Notes under the pieces: model-generated
Database searches by the model: none
Told to the model about the DNA's origin: nothing
The model's input: the letters and a program-made list of their open reading frames with translations, nothing else
NCBI GenBank assembly: GCA_963812415.1
Contig: CAWEVH010000002.1
Coordinates: forward strand, 1-64,000
From: JACVRW01 sp963812415
GTDB lineage: Bacteria; Actinomycetota; Thermoleophilia; Solirubrobacterales; Thermoleophilaceae
Length of the DNA: 64,000 nt
Reading direction: 5' to 3'
Position numbers and translations under genes: made by a program
Shown here: positions 7,399-15,973 of the stretch, in pieces
Layout: every line of letters begins with the position of its first letter
How positions within the stretch are numbered: the stretch's first letter is position 1

Positions 7399-8885
7399 TC
7401 AGTCGGCGCCGAACGACGTGTGGTTGGTCTGCGGGTTCAGGAAGTCGAGCGTCAGCTCCGGTCCGGCGAGCTCCGGCGCGCTCACGTTCCAGACGTAGAG
7501 TCCGCGCCGCGTGTCGCTCTCGTAGATGCGCCCGTTGTACCAGTACGAGGACCAGTCACCGCCGCGGAAGTTCGTGCGGCCACCGGGGCTCGTGGCAGTG
7601 GGCGGATCGAGCGGCTCGGGATCCATCCAGGCCACCTCATAGGCGTTGGTCGGATCCGTGAAGTCGACGAGCGCCGTGCCGGACTGGTACGAGCCGTGCA
7701 CGAGCAGGTTCCTCGTGGGGTGCGGAACGATGTTGTAGTTGTGGATCGTGCAGTTCTCGAACACCGACTGCGGGCGCGGCAGCACGTGGCGGCCCACGAT
7801 CTCGCCGGTCTCGGCGTCATGAATCCAGAACGTCTTCATCTCGTCGGTCTGGACCAGCCCGCCGCCGAGCGGCGCGCCCGTGACCTGGCAGCGCGGCTGC
7901 GTGCCGCCGCCCGGCTCCCAGCCGGTCACGATGTACTTGCCGTCCCAGCTGAACGCCGCCGAATGGAAGCGATCGACGGTCGGGGCGGTGGTGGCATACA
8001 GGAACTCCGGATGCTCCTTGTCCGAGATGTCGAACACCGGCACCCCGTGGCCTGCGCACGCAGCGCGATTCACCGAGCCGAGGATCACGCCCATGTCGTG
8101 GCAGATCTCGACCGGCATCCCGTCGTGCTCGCCGAGGTCGAACGAGCCGATCACGCTCGCCGACGCCGGGTCTGAGAGCGGCACCTCGACGATGTCCTCG
8201 CGGTTGAACGGCGGGCCTGGGCAGCGGTTGCCGTACTTGCCGGGGTTCGCCTGGAGGGTGTTGCCGCTCACGCTGTTGTAGATCAGCACGCGGTCGTTCT
8301 CGGCATCGGGCACGACCGTGTGCGTGTGCGAGCCGCAATCGGTCGGCACCGACGCGACCAGCTCGATGTTCATCGAAGATCGCTGATGTCGAAGATCTGG
8401 ATGCCCTCGAAGCCGGTACACGGCGACGTGGCCGGCGCGCAGTCCGCACCGGTCGGGTTGCCGTTCTGGGCCTCGTCGGTGCAGCCGTCGGTTTGCTGCG
8501 GCGAGTCGACCGAGCGGAACACGAGGTTGCGGTAGATGCCGACATCGCCCTGCGGGCTGACGCATTCGAAGTAGGCGAGCTCACGCGGGTTTCCGGGCGC
8601 CTTGATGTCGATCACGCGGAAGCCGTCGTAGCGGCCCTGGATGGCCCGCTTGCCCCAGAACGCCAGGTCGGTGTTGCGCGTGTCCCACGGGACCGTGCCG
8701 GGGCCGACCGGGGGCGGCCCCGTGACCGCGCCCGCACGCAGGCTCGAGCCGAGCAGGTGCATGTTCTGGCTGTGAGGCCGGTCCGCGGTGTCGTCGGGCG
8801 GGACCGCGAATGCGTACGAACCCGAGGCGAACATGGTGAGGACGAAAGCGAGGATCGGCAGCACCGATCGTTTCCCGGGTCGCAT
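7399..8885 (-). CDS. exported LVIVD-repeat protein, frameshifted
   Basis: Exported beta-propeller-like protein of the LVIVD family. ATG 8885 follows a strong GGAGG Shine-Dalgarno, and the N-terminus is a signal peptide: MRPGKR, a hydrophobic core, and a cleavage region near SYAFA. The mature part has the repeating pattern YDGFRVIDIKAPGNPRELAYFEC, then EGIQIFDISDL, VPVFDISDKEHPEFLYATT, ALVDFTDPTNAYEVAW and GLYVWNVSAPELAG, i.e. about six blades. The reading frame changes near 8370: frame one stops after FDISDLR and the other resumes at NIELVASVPTDCGSHTHTV; length is three times 495 plus two, so one base is missing. Function in this family is unknown; it is probably anchored or secreted. Confidence 0.8.
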
Positions 8886-8911
8886 CAGCGACCTCCTTAG
8901 CCCTTGAGGGT

Positions 8912-8935
8912 CGCCCGCCGCAGCTTCGGCGGGCG
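8912..8935 (-). repeat. 9-bp perfect hairpin in LVIVD gene leader
   Basis: CGCCCGCCG and CGGCGGGCG are perfect inverted repeats around a six-base loop. It lies 26 bases upstream of the LVIVD start, between Shine-Dalgarno and any promoter, with no T-run after it on either strand. It may be an mRNA leader structure or a protein-binding site. Confidence 0.5.
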
Positions 8936-9148
8936 CTATTCCGCTCAGTGCCCTACCCGGGGACCGTAGGGCTAAACGGGCCGGCTCCCGGCGCCGAGGT
9001 GCGGCTAACCGAACCGCGACTGGCGGGGAAGCCCCCTTGGCCGGGCGCGCCCGCTGCCGCACAGTCCCTGCCGATGAGTTCGGCTTCCCCCCGCGGTCCT
9101 TCTCATTAGGAGCATGACCCGCACGACGACCGAAAGGACGCCCACACG

Positions 9149-11299
9149 ATGAATCGTGGTCTCGCGAAGCTCGCCGACCTCGCCTACCGACGCCGTGGCC
9201 GCATGGTGCTCGCGTGGATCGCCGCCGCGGTGGTGATCATCGGGGTTGGCTCGTCGCTGGCCGGCGAGTACAACGCCGACTACAACACGCCGGGCTCGGA
9301 GTCCAAGGCGGCGAGCGACCTCACCGAGGAGCGCTTCGGCGGCTACTCGGGCCAGGAGATCTACGTCGTGTGGAAGGACGAGGACGGCGCCAGGAGCCCG
9401 GCGGCCCGCGAGAACGTCGACGCCTTTCTCGCCGAGGCCACGCAGATCGAGCACGTCGAGCGCCAGACGCCGATCCGGGTGTCGGACGACGGCACGATCG
9501 CGGCCACCACGCTGCCCTTGACGGTCCCCGGCTGGGACGTGCCGAAGGAGGACGGCGAGAAGCTGATCGCCGCCGCGGAGCGCAACAGCGTCGACGGGCT
9601 CGAGATCAAGCTGGGCGGCGACCCGATCTATCAGGCGCAGGAGGCCGCCAGTCCCGAGGGCATCGGCTTCCTCGGCGCCGCGATCGTGCTCCTGATCGCC
9701 TTCGGCTCGGTGGTCGCGGCGGGCCTGCCGCTCGTGATCGCGCTCGTGGGCCTCGGCATCTCGTCGGGCGGCCTGATCGTCCTGCTCGCCAACGTCGTGG
9801 ACGTGCCCGACTGGACCACGGCGGTGTCGGGGTTGATCGGGATCGGCGTCGGAATCGACTACGCGCTGCTCGTGCTGACCCGGTTCCGCGCGGCCATGAA
9901 CGACGGCAAGGATCGGCACGACGCGGTCGTCGAGGCGGTGACCACCGCAGGGCGCAGCGTGATCATCGCCGGCGCCACGGTCGTGATCGCCGTGCTCGGG
10001 CTCGCGCTCACCGGCCTGCCCTACATGTACGGCGTGGCCATCTCGGCCTCCTTCGCCGTGCTCGTGGTGATGCTCGCCGCGGTGAGCCTGCTGCCCGCGC
10101 TGCTCTCATACCTGGGCCCGAACGTCGACCGCCTGCGGATCCCCTTCCTGGGCCGGACGCTGAGGGCCGAGGGGAACGGCGAGTCCCTCGCGGCGCGCTG
10201 GAGTCACGCTGTCCAGCGACGGCCCTGGACGGCCGCGATCGCGGCCACGGCACTGCTGCTCGCCCTCGCGGCTCCCGCGCTCGGCATGCGTCTCGGCTTC
10301 CCCGACGCGGGCAACGACCCGCCCGACACCATGACCCGCCAGGCCTACGACCTCCAGACGGAGGGGTTCGGCGCCGGCTCGAACGGTCCGCTCGTGATCG
10401 CGGCCGAGCTGCCGGACCGGTCCGCCGAGGCGGACGTCGACTCGCTGGCCCAGCGGTTGCGCGACGAGGACGGCGTCGCCTTCGTCGCCGATCCGCAGAT
10501 CAACCAGGCGGGCGACGCGGCGATCCTCACCGTGATCCCGGCCACCTCTCCGCAGGCCGCGGAGACCGAGGAGCTGGTCGAGCGGCTGCGCGGCGACGTG
10601 GTGCCCGAGGAGCTCGACGACTCGGGCGTGGTGGCCCACATCGGCGGCGTGACGGCGGCGCTCGACGACCAGAGCGTGTACATCACCGACCGCATGCCGC
10701 TGTTCATCGCGGGCGTCGTCGGCCTGTCGTTCCTGCTGCTCCTGGTCGCCTTCCACGCACCGCTGATCTCGCTGAAGGCCGCCGTGATGAACCTGCTGTC
10801 GGTCGGCGCGGCGTACGGGGTGATGACCCTGGTGGCGAAGGGTGGCGCGGTCGGCGGGCTGATCGGAATCGACCACGAGGTGCCGATCGCACCGTTCATG
10901 CCGGTGATGATGTTCGCGATCCTGTTCGGCCTCTCGATGGACTACGAGGTCTTCCTCATCTCGCGCATCCGCGAGGAGTACCTGAAGCACGGCGACAACA
11001 GCAGGGCCGTGGCGGACGGGCTCGCGAAGACCGCCCGGGTGATCACCGCCGCGGCGGCGATCATGGTGGTCGTCTTCCTCGCCTTCCTGGCCGCACCCGA
11101 CACGTTCCTGAAGCTGTTCGGCATCGGCCTCGCGTCGGCGATCTTCCTCGACGCGACCGTCGTGCGGATGGTGCTCGTGCCGGCCGTGATGCAGCTGCTC
11201 GGCAAGCGCAACTGGTGGATCCCGGACTGGCTCGAGCGGGTCCTGCCGCGACTGGACGTCGAGCGCCGCGTGGTGGGCACGGCGGAGGCGCGGCCCTAG
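9149..11299 (+). CDS. MMPL/RND-family membrane transporter
   Basis: A 716-residue transporter of the MMPL (mycobacterial membrane protein large) branch of RND exporters. Two homologous halves are visible: an N-terminal helix (about 19-40), an exported loop to about 170, then a block of membrane helices containing the motif GVGIDYALLVLTRFRAAM; the second half repeats with a loop (about 385-510) and LFGLSMDYEVFLISRIREEY. The paired G-x-x-x-D-Y-x-x-x-x-x-x-R elements are the proton-relay motif of the family. It is shorter than mycobacterial MmpL proteins, lacking the large extra domain. Cargo is unknown (lipids or drugs in relatives). A weak AAGGA lies before the ATG. It diverges from the LVIVD gene. 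Confidence 0.9.
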   Translation: MNRGLAKLADLAYRRRGRMVLAWIAAAVVIIGVGSSLAGEYNADYNTPGSESKAASDLTEERFGGYSGQEIYVVWKDEDGARSPAARENVDAFLAEATQIEHVERQTPIRVSDDGTIAATTLPLTVPGWDVPKEDGEKLIAAAERNSVDGLEIKLGGDPIYQAQEAASPEGIGFLGAAIVLLIAFGSVVAAGLPLVIALVGLGISSGGLIVLLANVVDVPDWTTAVSGLIGIGVGIDYALLVLTRFRAAMNDGKDRHDAVVEAVTTAGRSVIIAGATVVIAVLGLALTGLPYMYGVAISASFAVLVVMLAAVSLLPALLSYLGPNVDRLRIPFLGRTLRAEGNGESLAARWSHAVQRRPWTAAIAATALLLALAAPALGMRLGFPDAGNDPPDTMTRQAYDLQTEGFGAGSNGPLVIAAELPDRSAEADVDSLAQRLRDEDGVAFVADPQINQAGDAAILTVIPATSPQAAETEELVERLRGDVVPEELDDSGVVAHIGGVTAALDDQSVYITDRMPLFIAGVVGLSFLLLLVAFHAPLISLKAAVMNLLSVGAAYGVMTLVAKGGAVGGLIGIDHEVPIAPFMPVMMFAILFGLSMDYEVFLISRIREEYLKHGDNSRAVADGLAKTARVITAAAAIMVVVFLAFLAAPDTFLKLFGIGLASAIFLDATVVRMVLVPAVMQLLGKRNWWIPDWLERVLPRLDVERRVVGTAEARP

Positions 11300-11339
11300 A
11301 GGCGCAACCGGCCGCAACCCGATTGCAGCCGAGCCGCAA

Positions 11340-11364
11340 CCCGGACCCCGCACTCTGGTCCGGG
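11340..11364 (+). terminator. 8-bp hairpin after MMPL gene, possible terminator
   Basis: CCCGGACC and GGTCCGGG form a perfect stem with a nine-base loop, 40 bases after the MMPL stop and 45 bases before the cupin ATG. There is no T-run, so it could equally be a leader structure of the cupin mRNA. Confidence 0.4.
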
Positions 11365-11409
11365 GCGCGAACACGCGCCGAAGCTACGCCGTGAAGGGAG
11401 TGCAAACCC

Positions 11410-11922
11410 ATGACCAGGAAGCGAGTAGCCGTGCTGGCCGCCGCGCTGGGCGCCGTCCTCGTGATCAGCGCAAACGTGCTGTCGTCGGTCGCGCAGCAGC
11501 CACCGCCGCCGATCGCCACCGAGTTCTTGAGCGGTCGTGCGATGTTCACCGACGAGGTCGACGCGAAGTTCAAGATCAAGCTCGACGGCCAGAACACCAC
11601 CGTCGTGAACGTCGACGATCCCTCGCGCACCGTCACGGCGAGGTTCACCGTGCAGCCCGGGGCCCAGTTCCCGTGGCACAGCCACCCCGGTCCGGTGATC
11701 GTCAACGTCGTGGAGGGCGAGCTCGTCTACGTCGGCGCGGACGACTGCGTGCAGCGCAGCTACCCGGACGGAACGTCGTTCGTCGACCCCGGACAAGGGC
11801 ACGTCCATACCGCCTTCAACCCGACCAACGAGCCGACGGTGCTCATGGCCACGTTGCTCGAGGCACCCGAGGCGGGGCCCCTGCTGATCCCCGCCCCGGC
11901 GCCTGAGGACTGCCAGGTCTAG
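11410..11922 (+). CDS. exported cupin-domain protein
   Basis: A 170-residue protein with a signal peptide (MTRKRVAVLAAALGAVLVISANVLSSVAQQ) and one cupin barrel. Cupin motif 1 is W-H-S-H-P-G followed by V-V-E-G-E-L (about residues 96-110) and motif 2 is DPGQGHVHTAFNP (about 136-148), so the usual His-x-His, Glu and His metal ligands appear present. A proline stretch links the signal to the domain. Such proteins may be metal-dependent enzymes or sugar/ligand binders at the cell surface. ATG 11410 has GGGAG nearby. Its stop codon overlaps the stop of the convergent ArsR gene (11919-11922). Confidence 0.85.
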   Translation: MTRKRVAVLAAALGAVLVISANVLSSVAQQPPPPIATEFLSGRAMFTDEVDAKFKIKLDGQNTTVVNVDDPSRTVTARFTVQPGAQFPWHSHPGPVIVNVVEGELVYVGADDCVQRSYPDGTSFVDPGQGHVHTAFNPTNEPTVLMATLLEAPEAGPLLIPAPAPEDCQV

Positions 11923-12734
11923 CTCGCGTAGCGCAGCGAGCCAGGCGTCGTGAGTGACTCTCCGGTCTCGAGCATCGTCTTGAGGCCGGAGAGGATCTGC
12001 GGCCAGCCGCCGTAGAGCTCCGGGTTGGCGCCGTCCGGCAGCCGGTCGTGGATCACGGTCAGCTGGCAGGAGTCGCCCACAGGGGTGATCTCCCAGGTGA
12101 CCCGCGAGGTCCCGGCGGCCCTCACCTCGTCGCTCCACAGCGCGTTGAAGGTCTGGACGAGCCGGCGCGGCGGGTCGACCTCGACGTTCTCGCCGGCCGC
12201 GATGTCGACCACCCCGGGCACCGACGCCTCGTAGCTCGAGCCGGGCGTCCAGTCCGAGTGGGTCTCGACCCCGAAGCTGTAGCGCGCACGCAGCTTGGGA
12301 TCGGTGATCGCGTCCCAGAGCCGCTCCGGCGTCGTCTTGATGTAGATCTCGAACACCGCCATCTGGCCCTCACCGTCGGGCGCGGGGCTGAGCGGGATCT
12401 TGTGCTGGACGTCGTATGCCTCCATCGGTTCCTCCTCGAGTTCTCGCTTGATGCCGCTGAGCGCCGCCGCCCAGGGCTCCGCGTATTTGCTCACCCACCG
12501 GTCGTGGACGAGCCGGATCGGGACGGGGTTGAGGAAGTGGAGCTTCTCGCGCCCCCGTCGCCGGGTGGTCACGAGGCCCGCCTCCTCCAGCACCCGGAGG
12601 TGCTTCATCACGCCGAAGCGCGTCATCGGCAGTCGCCCCTCGAGCGCGCCCAGCGTCTGCCCGTCCCGCGCGAAGAGCGCGTCGAGCAGGCTGCGGCGAG
12701 TCGGGTCGGCGAGTGCCTTGAAGACCGCGTCCAT
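11919..12734 (-). CDS. ArsR-family HTH fused to SRPBCC (AHSA1) domain
   Basis: A 271-residue two-domain protein. Residues 1-95 are an ArsR winged helix (VFKALADPTRRSLLDAL, then a recognition region MTRFGVMKHLRVLEEAGLVTTRRRGR and HFLNPVPI). The rest is an AHSA1/START-like SRPBCC domain (VFEIYIKTTPERLWDAITDP, R-Y-S-F-G, W-x-I-T-P, and a final helix with GGWPQILSGLKTMLETGE). No metal-binding Cys cluster of arsenic sensors is present, so the SRPBCC cavity is the more likely ligand sensor. The fusion suggests a one-component repressor of hydrophobic-ligand response, a form common in actinobacteria. Promoter and operator are visible just upstream and the start appears leaderless (see 12742-12771). 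Confidence 0.88.
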   Translation of the reverse strand: MDAVFKALADPTRRSLLDALFARDGQTLGALEGRLPMTRFGVMKHLRVLEEAGLVTTRRRGREKLHFLNPVPIRLVHDRWVSKYAEPWAAALSGIKRELEEEPMEAYDVQHKIPLSPAPDGEGQMAVFEIYIKTTPERLWDAITDPKLRARYSFGVETHSDWTPGSSYEASVPGVVDIAAGENVEVDPPRRLVQTFNALWSDEVRAAGTSRVTWEITPVGDSCQLTVIHDRLPDGANPELYGGWPQILSGLKTMLETGESLTTPGSLRYAS

Positions 12735-12741
12735 GCGCTGG

Positions 12742-12771
12742 AGAATACGTGACCATTAGGTCACATGTCAA
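12742..12771 (-). promoter_or_regulatory. promoter with ArsR-type operator in its spacer
   Basis: On the minus strand a perfect -35 (TTGACA, bases 12766-12771) and a -10 TATTCT (12742-12747) are 18 bases apart. The spacer contains the inverted repeat GTGACC-N4-GGTCAC (12749-12764). The -10 ends seven bases before the ATG at 12734, so transcription should begin at or next to the start codon. Binding of the repressor would block polymerase, hence autorepression, and possibly control of the divergent methyltransferase. Confidence 0.75.
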
Positions 12772-12825
12772 CCCCTCTCACGGCCGATCCAGGTAGGCTC
12801 GCTCGACGACCACCAGGAGGTCCCG

Positions 12826-13662
12826 ATGAGTTCCAGGACTGGCCGCGCCGCCGACGAGATGACCCGGGCGGAGGACCTGCCACAGCTCGACGCGAGGTCG
12901 CTTGTGGACGGCGAGCGACTCGAAGTGGAGGTCAAGGAGATGTACCGCCACGTTGCCCGCGAAGAGGAGGCGGAGCTCCACTTCGCGCTCGGAAGACCGC
13001 TGGCCGAGCAGCTCGGATACGACCGCGAGCTGCTGGACGCGATCCCCGCCGAGGCGCTTGCGTCGTTCGCCGGAGTTGGCCATCACCTCGACCTCGCGCG
13101 GCTGGGGCCCGGCGAGTCGGTGCTCGACCTCGGCTCGGGATCGGGCACGGACGTCTTCTGTGCGGCGCTGCTGGTCGGGGAATCCGGTCGTGTGGCCGGG
13201 GTGGACATCACCGACGAGCAGCTCGCCAAGGCCGCCCGACTGCGGGACCGCGACGGCTTCGCACAGGTCGAGCTCGTCGAGGCGCACATCGAGAGGCTCC
13301 CGTTCGACGACGCGAGCTTCGACGCCGTGATCTCGAACGGCGTCATCAACCTCTCGCCCGTCAAGGGCAGCGTCTTCGCCGAGGCGGCGCGCGTCCTGCG
13401 GCCTGGAGGGCGGCTCGCGATCGCCGACATCGTCAGCGGGCGTGCTCTCAAGGAGCGCACGAGGCGCAACGTCGAGCTGTGGGCGGCCTGCATCGCCGGC
13501 GCGATCCCGCGGAGCAGCTACCTCGACGCGATCGAGGCGGAGGGCCTGCGGATCGGCGAGGTGCGGAAGAACGACTACCGCTTCCTGTCCGCTCGCGCAC
13601 TGGACGCCTGCAGCACCTACGAGGTCGAGAGCATCTCGCTCGTCGCGGTGAAGCCGGACTGA
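12826..13662 (+). CDS. class I SAM-dependent methyltransferase, ArsM/UbiE-like
   Basis: A 278-residue methyltransferase. The SAM-binding motif I is VLDLGSGSGTD (about 99-109), the acidic post-I element VAGVDIT follows, and post-II/III segments VLRPGGRLAIADIV are clear. Overall it most resembles arsenite methyltransferases: LGYDRELLDAIP, ISNGVINLSP and ACIAGAIPRSSYLDAI align with ArsM landmarks. However the ArsM Cys in S-N-C-V-I-N-L is Gly172 here and the earlier L-G-C-G-x-P Cys is missing; only Cys222 remains. So it is probably not an arsenite methyltransferase. AGGAGG lies ideally before ATG 12826. It diverges from the ArsR-SRPBCC gene and may be under its control. Confidence 0.8.
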   Translation: MSSRTGRAADEMTRAEDLPQLDARSLVDGERLEVEVKEMYRHVAREEEAELHFALGRPLAEQLGYDRELLDAIPAEALASFAGVGHHLDLARLGPGESVLDLGSGSGTDVFCAALLVGESGRVAGVDITDEQLAKAARLRDRDGFAQVELVEAHIERLPFDDASFDAVISNGVINLSPVKGSVFAEAARVLRPGGRLAIADIVSGRALKERTRRNVELWAACIAGAIPRSSYLDAIEAEGLRIGEVRKNDYRFLSARALDACSTYEVESISLVAVKPD

Positions 13663-13709
13663 GCGGCCGGCCGCCGCGCGCGGTGGGCGGAACCCGACCA
13701 CGATGCAAA

Positions 13710-13731
13710 CGGAACACCGGTTCCGTATAGT
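13710..13731 (+). promoter_or_regulatory. operator plus -10 element of the MFS exporter gene
   Basis: CGGAAC-N4-GTTCCG (13710-13725) is a perfect inverted repeat immediately upstream of the -10 hexamer TATAGT (13726-13731). The expected -35 position is only weakly conserved (ATGCAA), as in activator- or repressor-controlled promoters. The layout, an operator filling the spacer before a drug exporter, fits a TetR- or MarR-like repressor; no such gene adjoins. Confidence 0.65.
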
Positions 13732-13739
13732 GGTCCAAC

Positions 13740-13784
13740 ATGAACGCCACCTCCGCTTTCCCCCACCGGTGCTCCGATGACTGA
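13740..13784 (+). CDS. possible leaderless 14-aa leader peptide overlapping MFS start
   Basis: ATG 13740 lies eight bases after the TATAGT -10, at the predicted transcription start, so it would be a leaderless start. It encodes MNATSAFPHRCSDD and stops at 13784, just inside the exporter gene, whose own ATG at 13777 has no Shine-Dalgarno. Termination there could re-initiate translation at the exporter ATG. It may instead be fortuitous. Confidence 0.35.
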   Translation: MNATSAFPHRCSDD

Positions 13785-15249
13785 GGCGTCCGACTACCTG
13801 GAGCGGCGCTGGTGGGCGCTCGCACTGCTGTGCATGACCCAGTTCATGGTCGTGCTGGACGCGTCGATCGTGAACATCGCGCTGCCCTCGATCGGCGAGG
13901 ACGTGGGCATCTCGCAGGAGAACCTGTCCTGGGTGGTCAACGCCTACGTGCTGACGTTCGGCGGCTTCCTGCTGCTGGGCGGTCGCATGGCCGACCTCCT
14001 GGGCCGGCGCCGCATCTTCATGGCCGGGCTCGTGATCGTGGCGGTGGCCTCGCTGTTCGCGGGCTTCGCCCCGAGCGAGGGCGTGCTGATCGCCGCTCGC
14101 GCCGCCCAGGGACTGGGCGCCGCGATCATCGCGCCGAGCGCACTCTCGATCGTGACCACGATCTTCAGGGACGGCTCGGAGCGCAACAAGGCGCTCGGAG
14201 CGTGGGGCGCCGTCGCCGGCTCGGGTGGCGCCGCCGGCGTCCTGCTCGGCGGCGTGCTCACGGACGGGCTCGGCTGGGAGTGGGTCATGTGGGTGAACGT
14301 GCCGGTCGCCCTCGTCGTGCTGGCGCTGACCCCGGGGCTGATCCCGGAGAGCCGCTCGGAGTCGCAGACCCGCACCTTCGACCTGGCCGGCGCGGTGACC
14401 GTCACCGCGGGCCTGTCGCTGCTCGTCTATGCGATCGTCGACGCCGCGAGCGCGGGCTGGGGCTCGACGCAGACGATCGTGCTGCTCGCCGCGGCGCTCG
14501 CGCTGCTCGGCGTCTTCACCGCGATCGAGCTCCGCTCGCAGGCGCCGCTCGTCCCCTTCTCGATCTTCAGGAAGCGAACCCTCACCGGCGCGAACGTCGT
14601 CGGCCTGATGGTCGGCGGGTCGCTGTTCGCGATGTTCTTCTTCATCACGCTCTACATGCAGCAGGTGCTCGGCTACAGCCCGATCAAGGCGGGGCTGTCC
14701 TACCTGCCGCTGTCGGTCGCGATCATCCTGTCGGCCGGGGTGGCATCACAGCTCGTGACGAAGATCGGCTTCAAGCCGGTGCTCGCGGTCGGGCTTGCGC
14801 TCGTCACGGTCGGGCTCGTGTGGTTCGCCCAGATCTCCGTGGACGGCGGCTTCACCGCCGACATCCTGGGCCCGTCCCTGCTCGCGGCGGTCGGGCTCGG
14901 CTTCGCCTTCGTCACGACCACGATCGCGGCCGTCTCGGGAATCGAGGATCGTGAGCAGGGGCTGGCCAGCGGCCTCATCAACACCTCCCAGCAGATCGGC
15001 GGCGCCCTCGGGCTGGCCATCCTCGCGACGGTGGCCAACTCCCGCACCGACGACCTGATCGCCGAGGCCGGCGGCAATCCCGCCGCTCTGCCGGACGCGC
15101 TCGTCGAGGGGTTCCAGGCTGCCTTCCTGGGCGCCGCGGTGATCGCCGCCATCGGCCTGGTGCTCACGTTCGTGCTGATCCGCAGCAGCGACAGCCGCGA
15201 GCACGTCGCCCTCAGCAAGAAGGAGGGCGCGCAGCCGGTGGCCACGTGA
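13777..15249 (+). CDS. MFS drug exporter, DHA2/EmrB family (14 TM)
   Basis: A 490-residue major facilitator with about 14 hydrophobic helices. The N-terminus carries the DHA2 signatures FMVVLDASIVNIALPSIG (motif D1) and WVVNAYVLTFGGFLLLGGRMADLLGRRR (motif A), with RAAQGLGAAIIAPSALS and the motif C region AGSGGAAGVLLGGVLTD that marks antiporters. A long cytoplasmic loop is around residues 185-200. It probably exports hydrophobic toxic compounds with proton exchange. Its promoter carries a palindromic operator next to the -10, and the ATG lacks a Shine-Dalgarno but overlaps a 14-codon leader ORF. The stop is followed closely by the DUF2461 gene. Confidence 0.9.
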   Translation: MTEASDYLERRWWALALLCMTQFMVVLDASIVNIALPSIGEDVGISQENLSWVVNAYVLTFGGFLLLGGRMADLLGRRRIFMAGLVIVAVASLFAGFAPSEGVLIAARAAQGLGAAIIAPSALSIVTTIFRDGSERNKALGAWGAVAGSGGAAGVLLGGVLTDGLGWEWVMWVNVPVALVVLALTPGLIPESRSESQTRTFDLAGAVTVTAGLSLLVYAIVDAASAGWGSTQTIVLLAAALALLGVFTAIELRSQAPLVPFSIFRKRTLTGANVVGLMVGGSLFAMFFFITLYMQQVLGYSPIKAGLSYLPLSVAIILSAGVASQLVTKIGFKPVLAVGLALVTVGLVWFAQISVDGGFTADILGPSLLAAVGLGFAFVTTTIAAVSGIEDREQGLASGLINTSQQIGGALGLAILATVANSRTDDLIAEAGGNPAALPDALVEGFQAAFLGAAVIAAIGLVLTFVLIRSSDSREHVALSKKEGAQPVAT

Positions 15250-15258
15250 TGGCTGACC

Positions 15259-15891
15259 ATGTGGCCACCTGAGGCCCTCGAGTTCCTGCGCGACCTCGAG
15301 GCAAACAACGACCGCGACTGGTTCAAGGCCAACCGCGGGCGCTACGACGCCTACCTGGTCGACCCCGCCCGCGAGCTCGCCGTGGAGCTCCGGCATCTCG
15401 GCGAGCCGCGCTTCTTTCGACCCTACAACGACACCCGCTTCCACATGCGGCCGCCGCTCAAGGAGCAGCTCGGGGTCGCGATCGGCTACGGCGGGGCGGG
15501 CGGCTACTACGTCGAGCTCTCACTCGACGGCCTGCTGCTGGGGGCGGGTCTCCACCACCCCGCGAGCGACCAGCTCGAGCGCTTCCGCGCGGCGATCGAC
15601 GACGGCCGGCGCGCCGCCGGGTTCGAGCGGGCGGTCAAGGCGGCGGGCGCGCAGGACCTCGTGCTGGTCGACCCGGCGCTCAAGCGCGCGCCGCGCGGCT
15701 ACCCGCAGGACCATCCGCGCATCGAGCGGCTGCGACTCAAGAACCTGACCGTCTTCTGCCGCCACGGGCTCGAACCCTGGCTGCACACACCGGCCTGCGA
15801 CGAGCGCGTGCGCACGCAACTCGACTCGGCGCGCCCGCTCGTCACGTGGCTGGGCAAGCACGTCGGGCCCTCGCAGCAGGCCCAGGGCTGA
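15259..15891 (+). CDS. DUF2461 family protein
   Basis: A 210-residue protein of the DUF2461 (TIGR02453) family. Family landmarks are EALEFLRDLEANNDRDWFKANRGRYD at the N-terminus, F-R-P-Y-N-D-T-R-F (about residues 54-62), the Gly-rich GGYYVELSLDGLLLGAGLH and the helix L-E-R-F-R-A-A-I-D-D. The molecular function of the family is unknown. It starts nine bases after the exporter stop and so is probably in the same transcript. It is convergent with the small DUF4031 gene. Confidence 0.85.
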   Translation: MWPPEALEFLRDLEANNDRDWFKANRGRYDAYLVDPARELAVELRHLGEPRFFRPYNDTRFHMRPPLKEQLGVAIGYGGAGGYYVELSLDGLLLGAGLHHPASDQLERFRAAIDDGRRAAGFERAVKAAGAQDLVLVDPALKRAPRGYPQDHPRIERLRLKNLTVFCRHGLEPWLHTPACDERVRTQLDSARPLVTWLGKHVGPSQQAQG

Positions 15892-15973
15892 GGTCGATCC
15901 GGCGTCGGGCGTTGACGGTCGTGCCCGGGCCCGCTGCGGCTCGCGCGCGAAGCGCCCCGTGCGTCGTTCCGGG

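Noticed and set aside
8886..9148. Possible riboswitch in the 263-base divergent region between LVIVD and MMPL
   Set aside because: Only a simple hairpin and GC-rich sequence are visible; no known aptamer core recognised.
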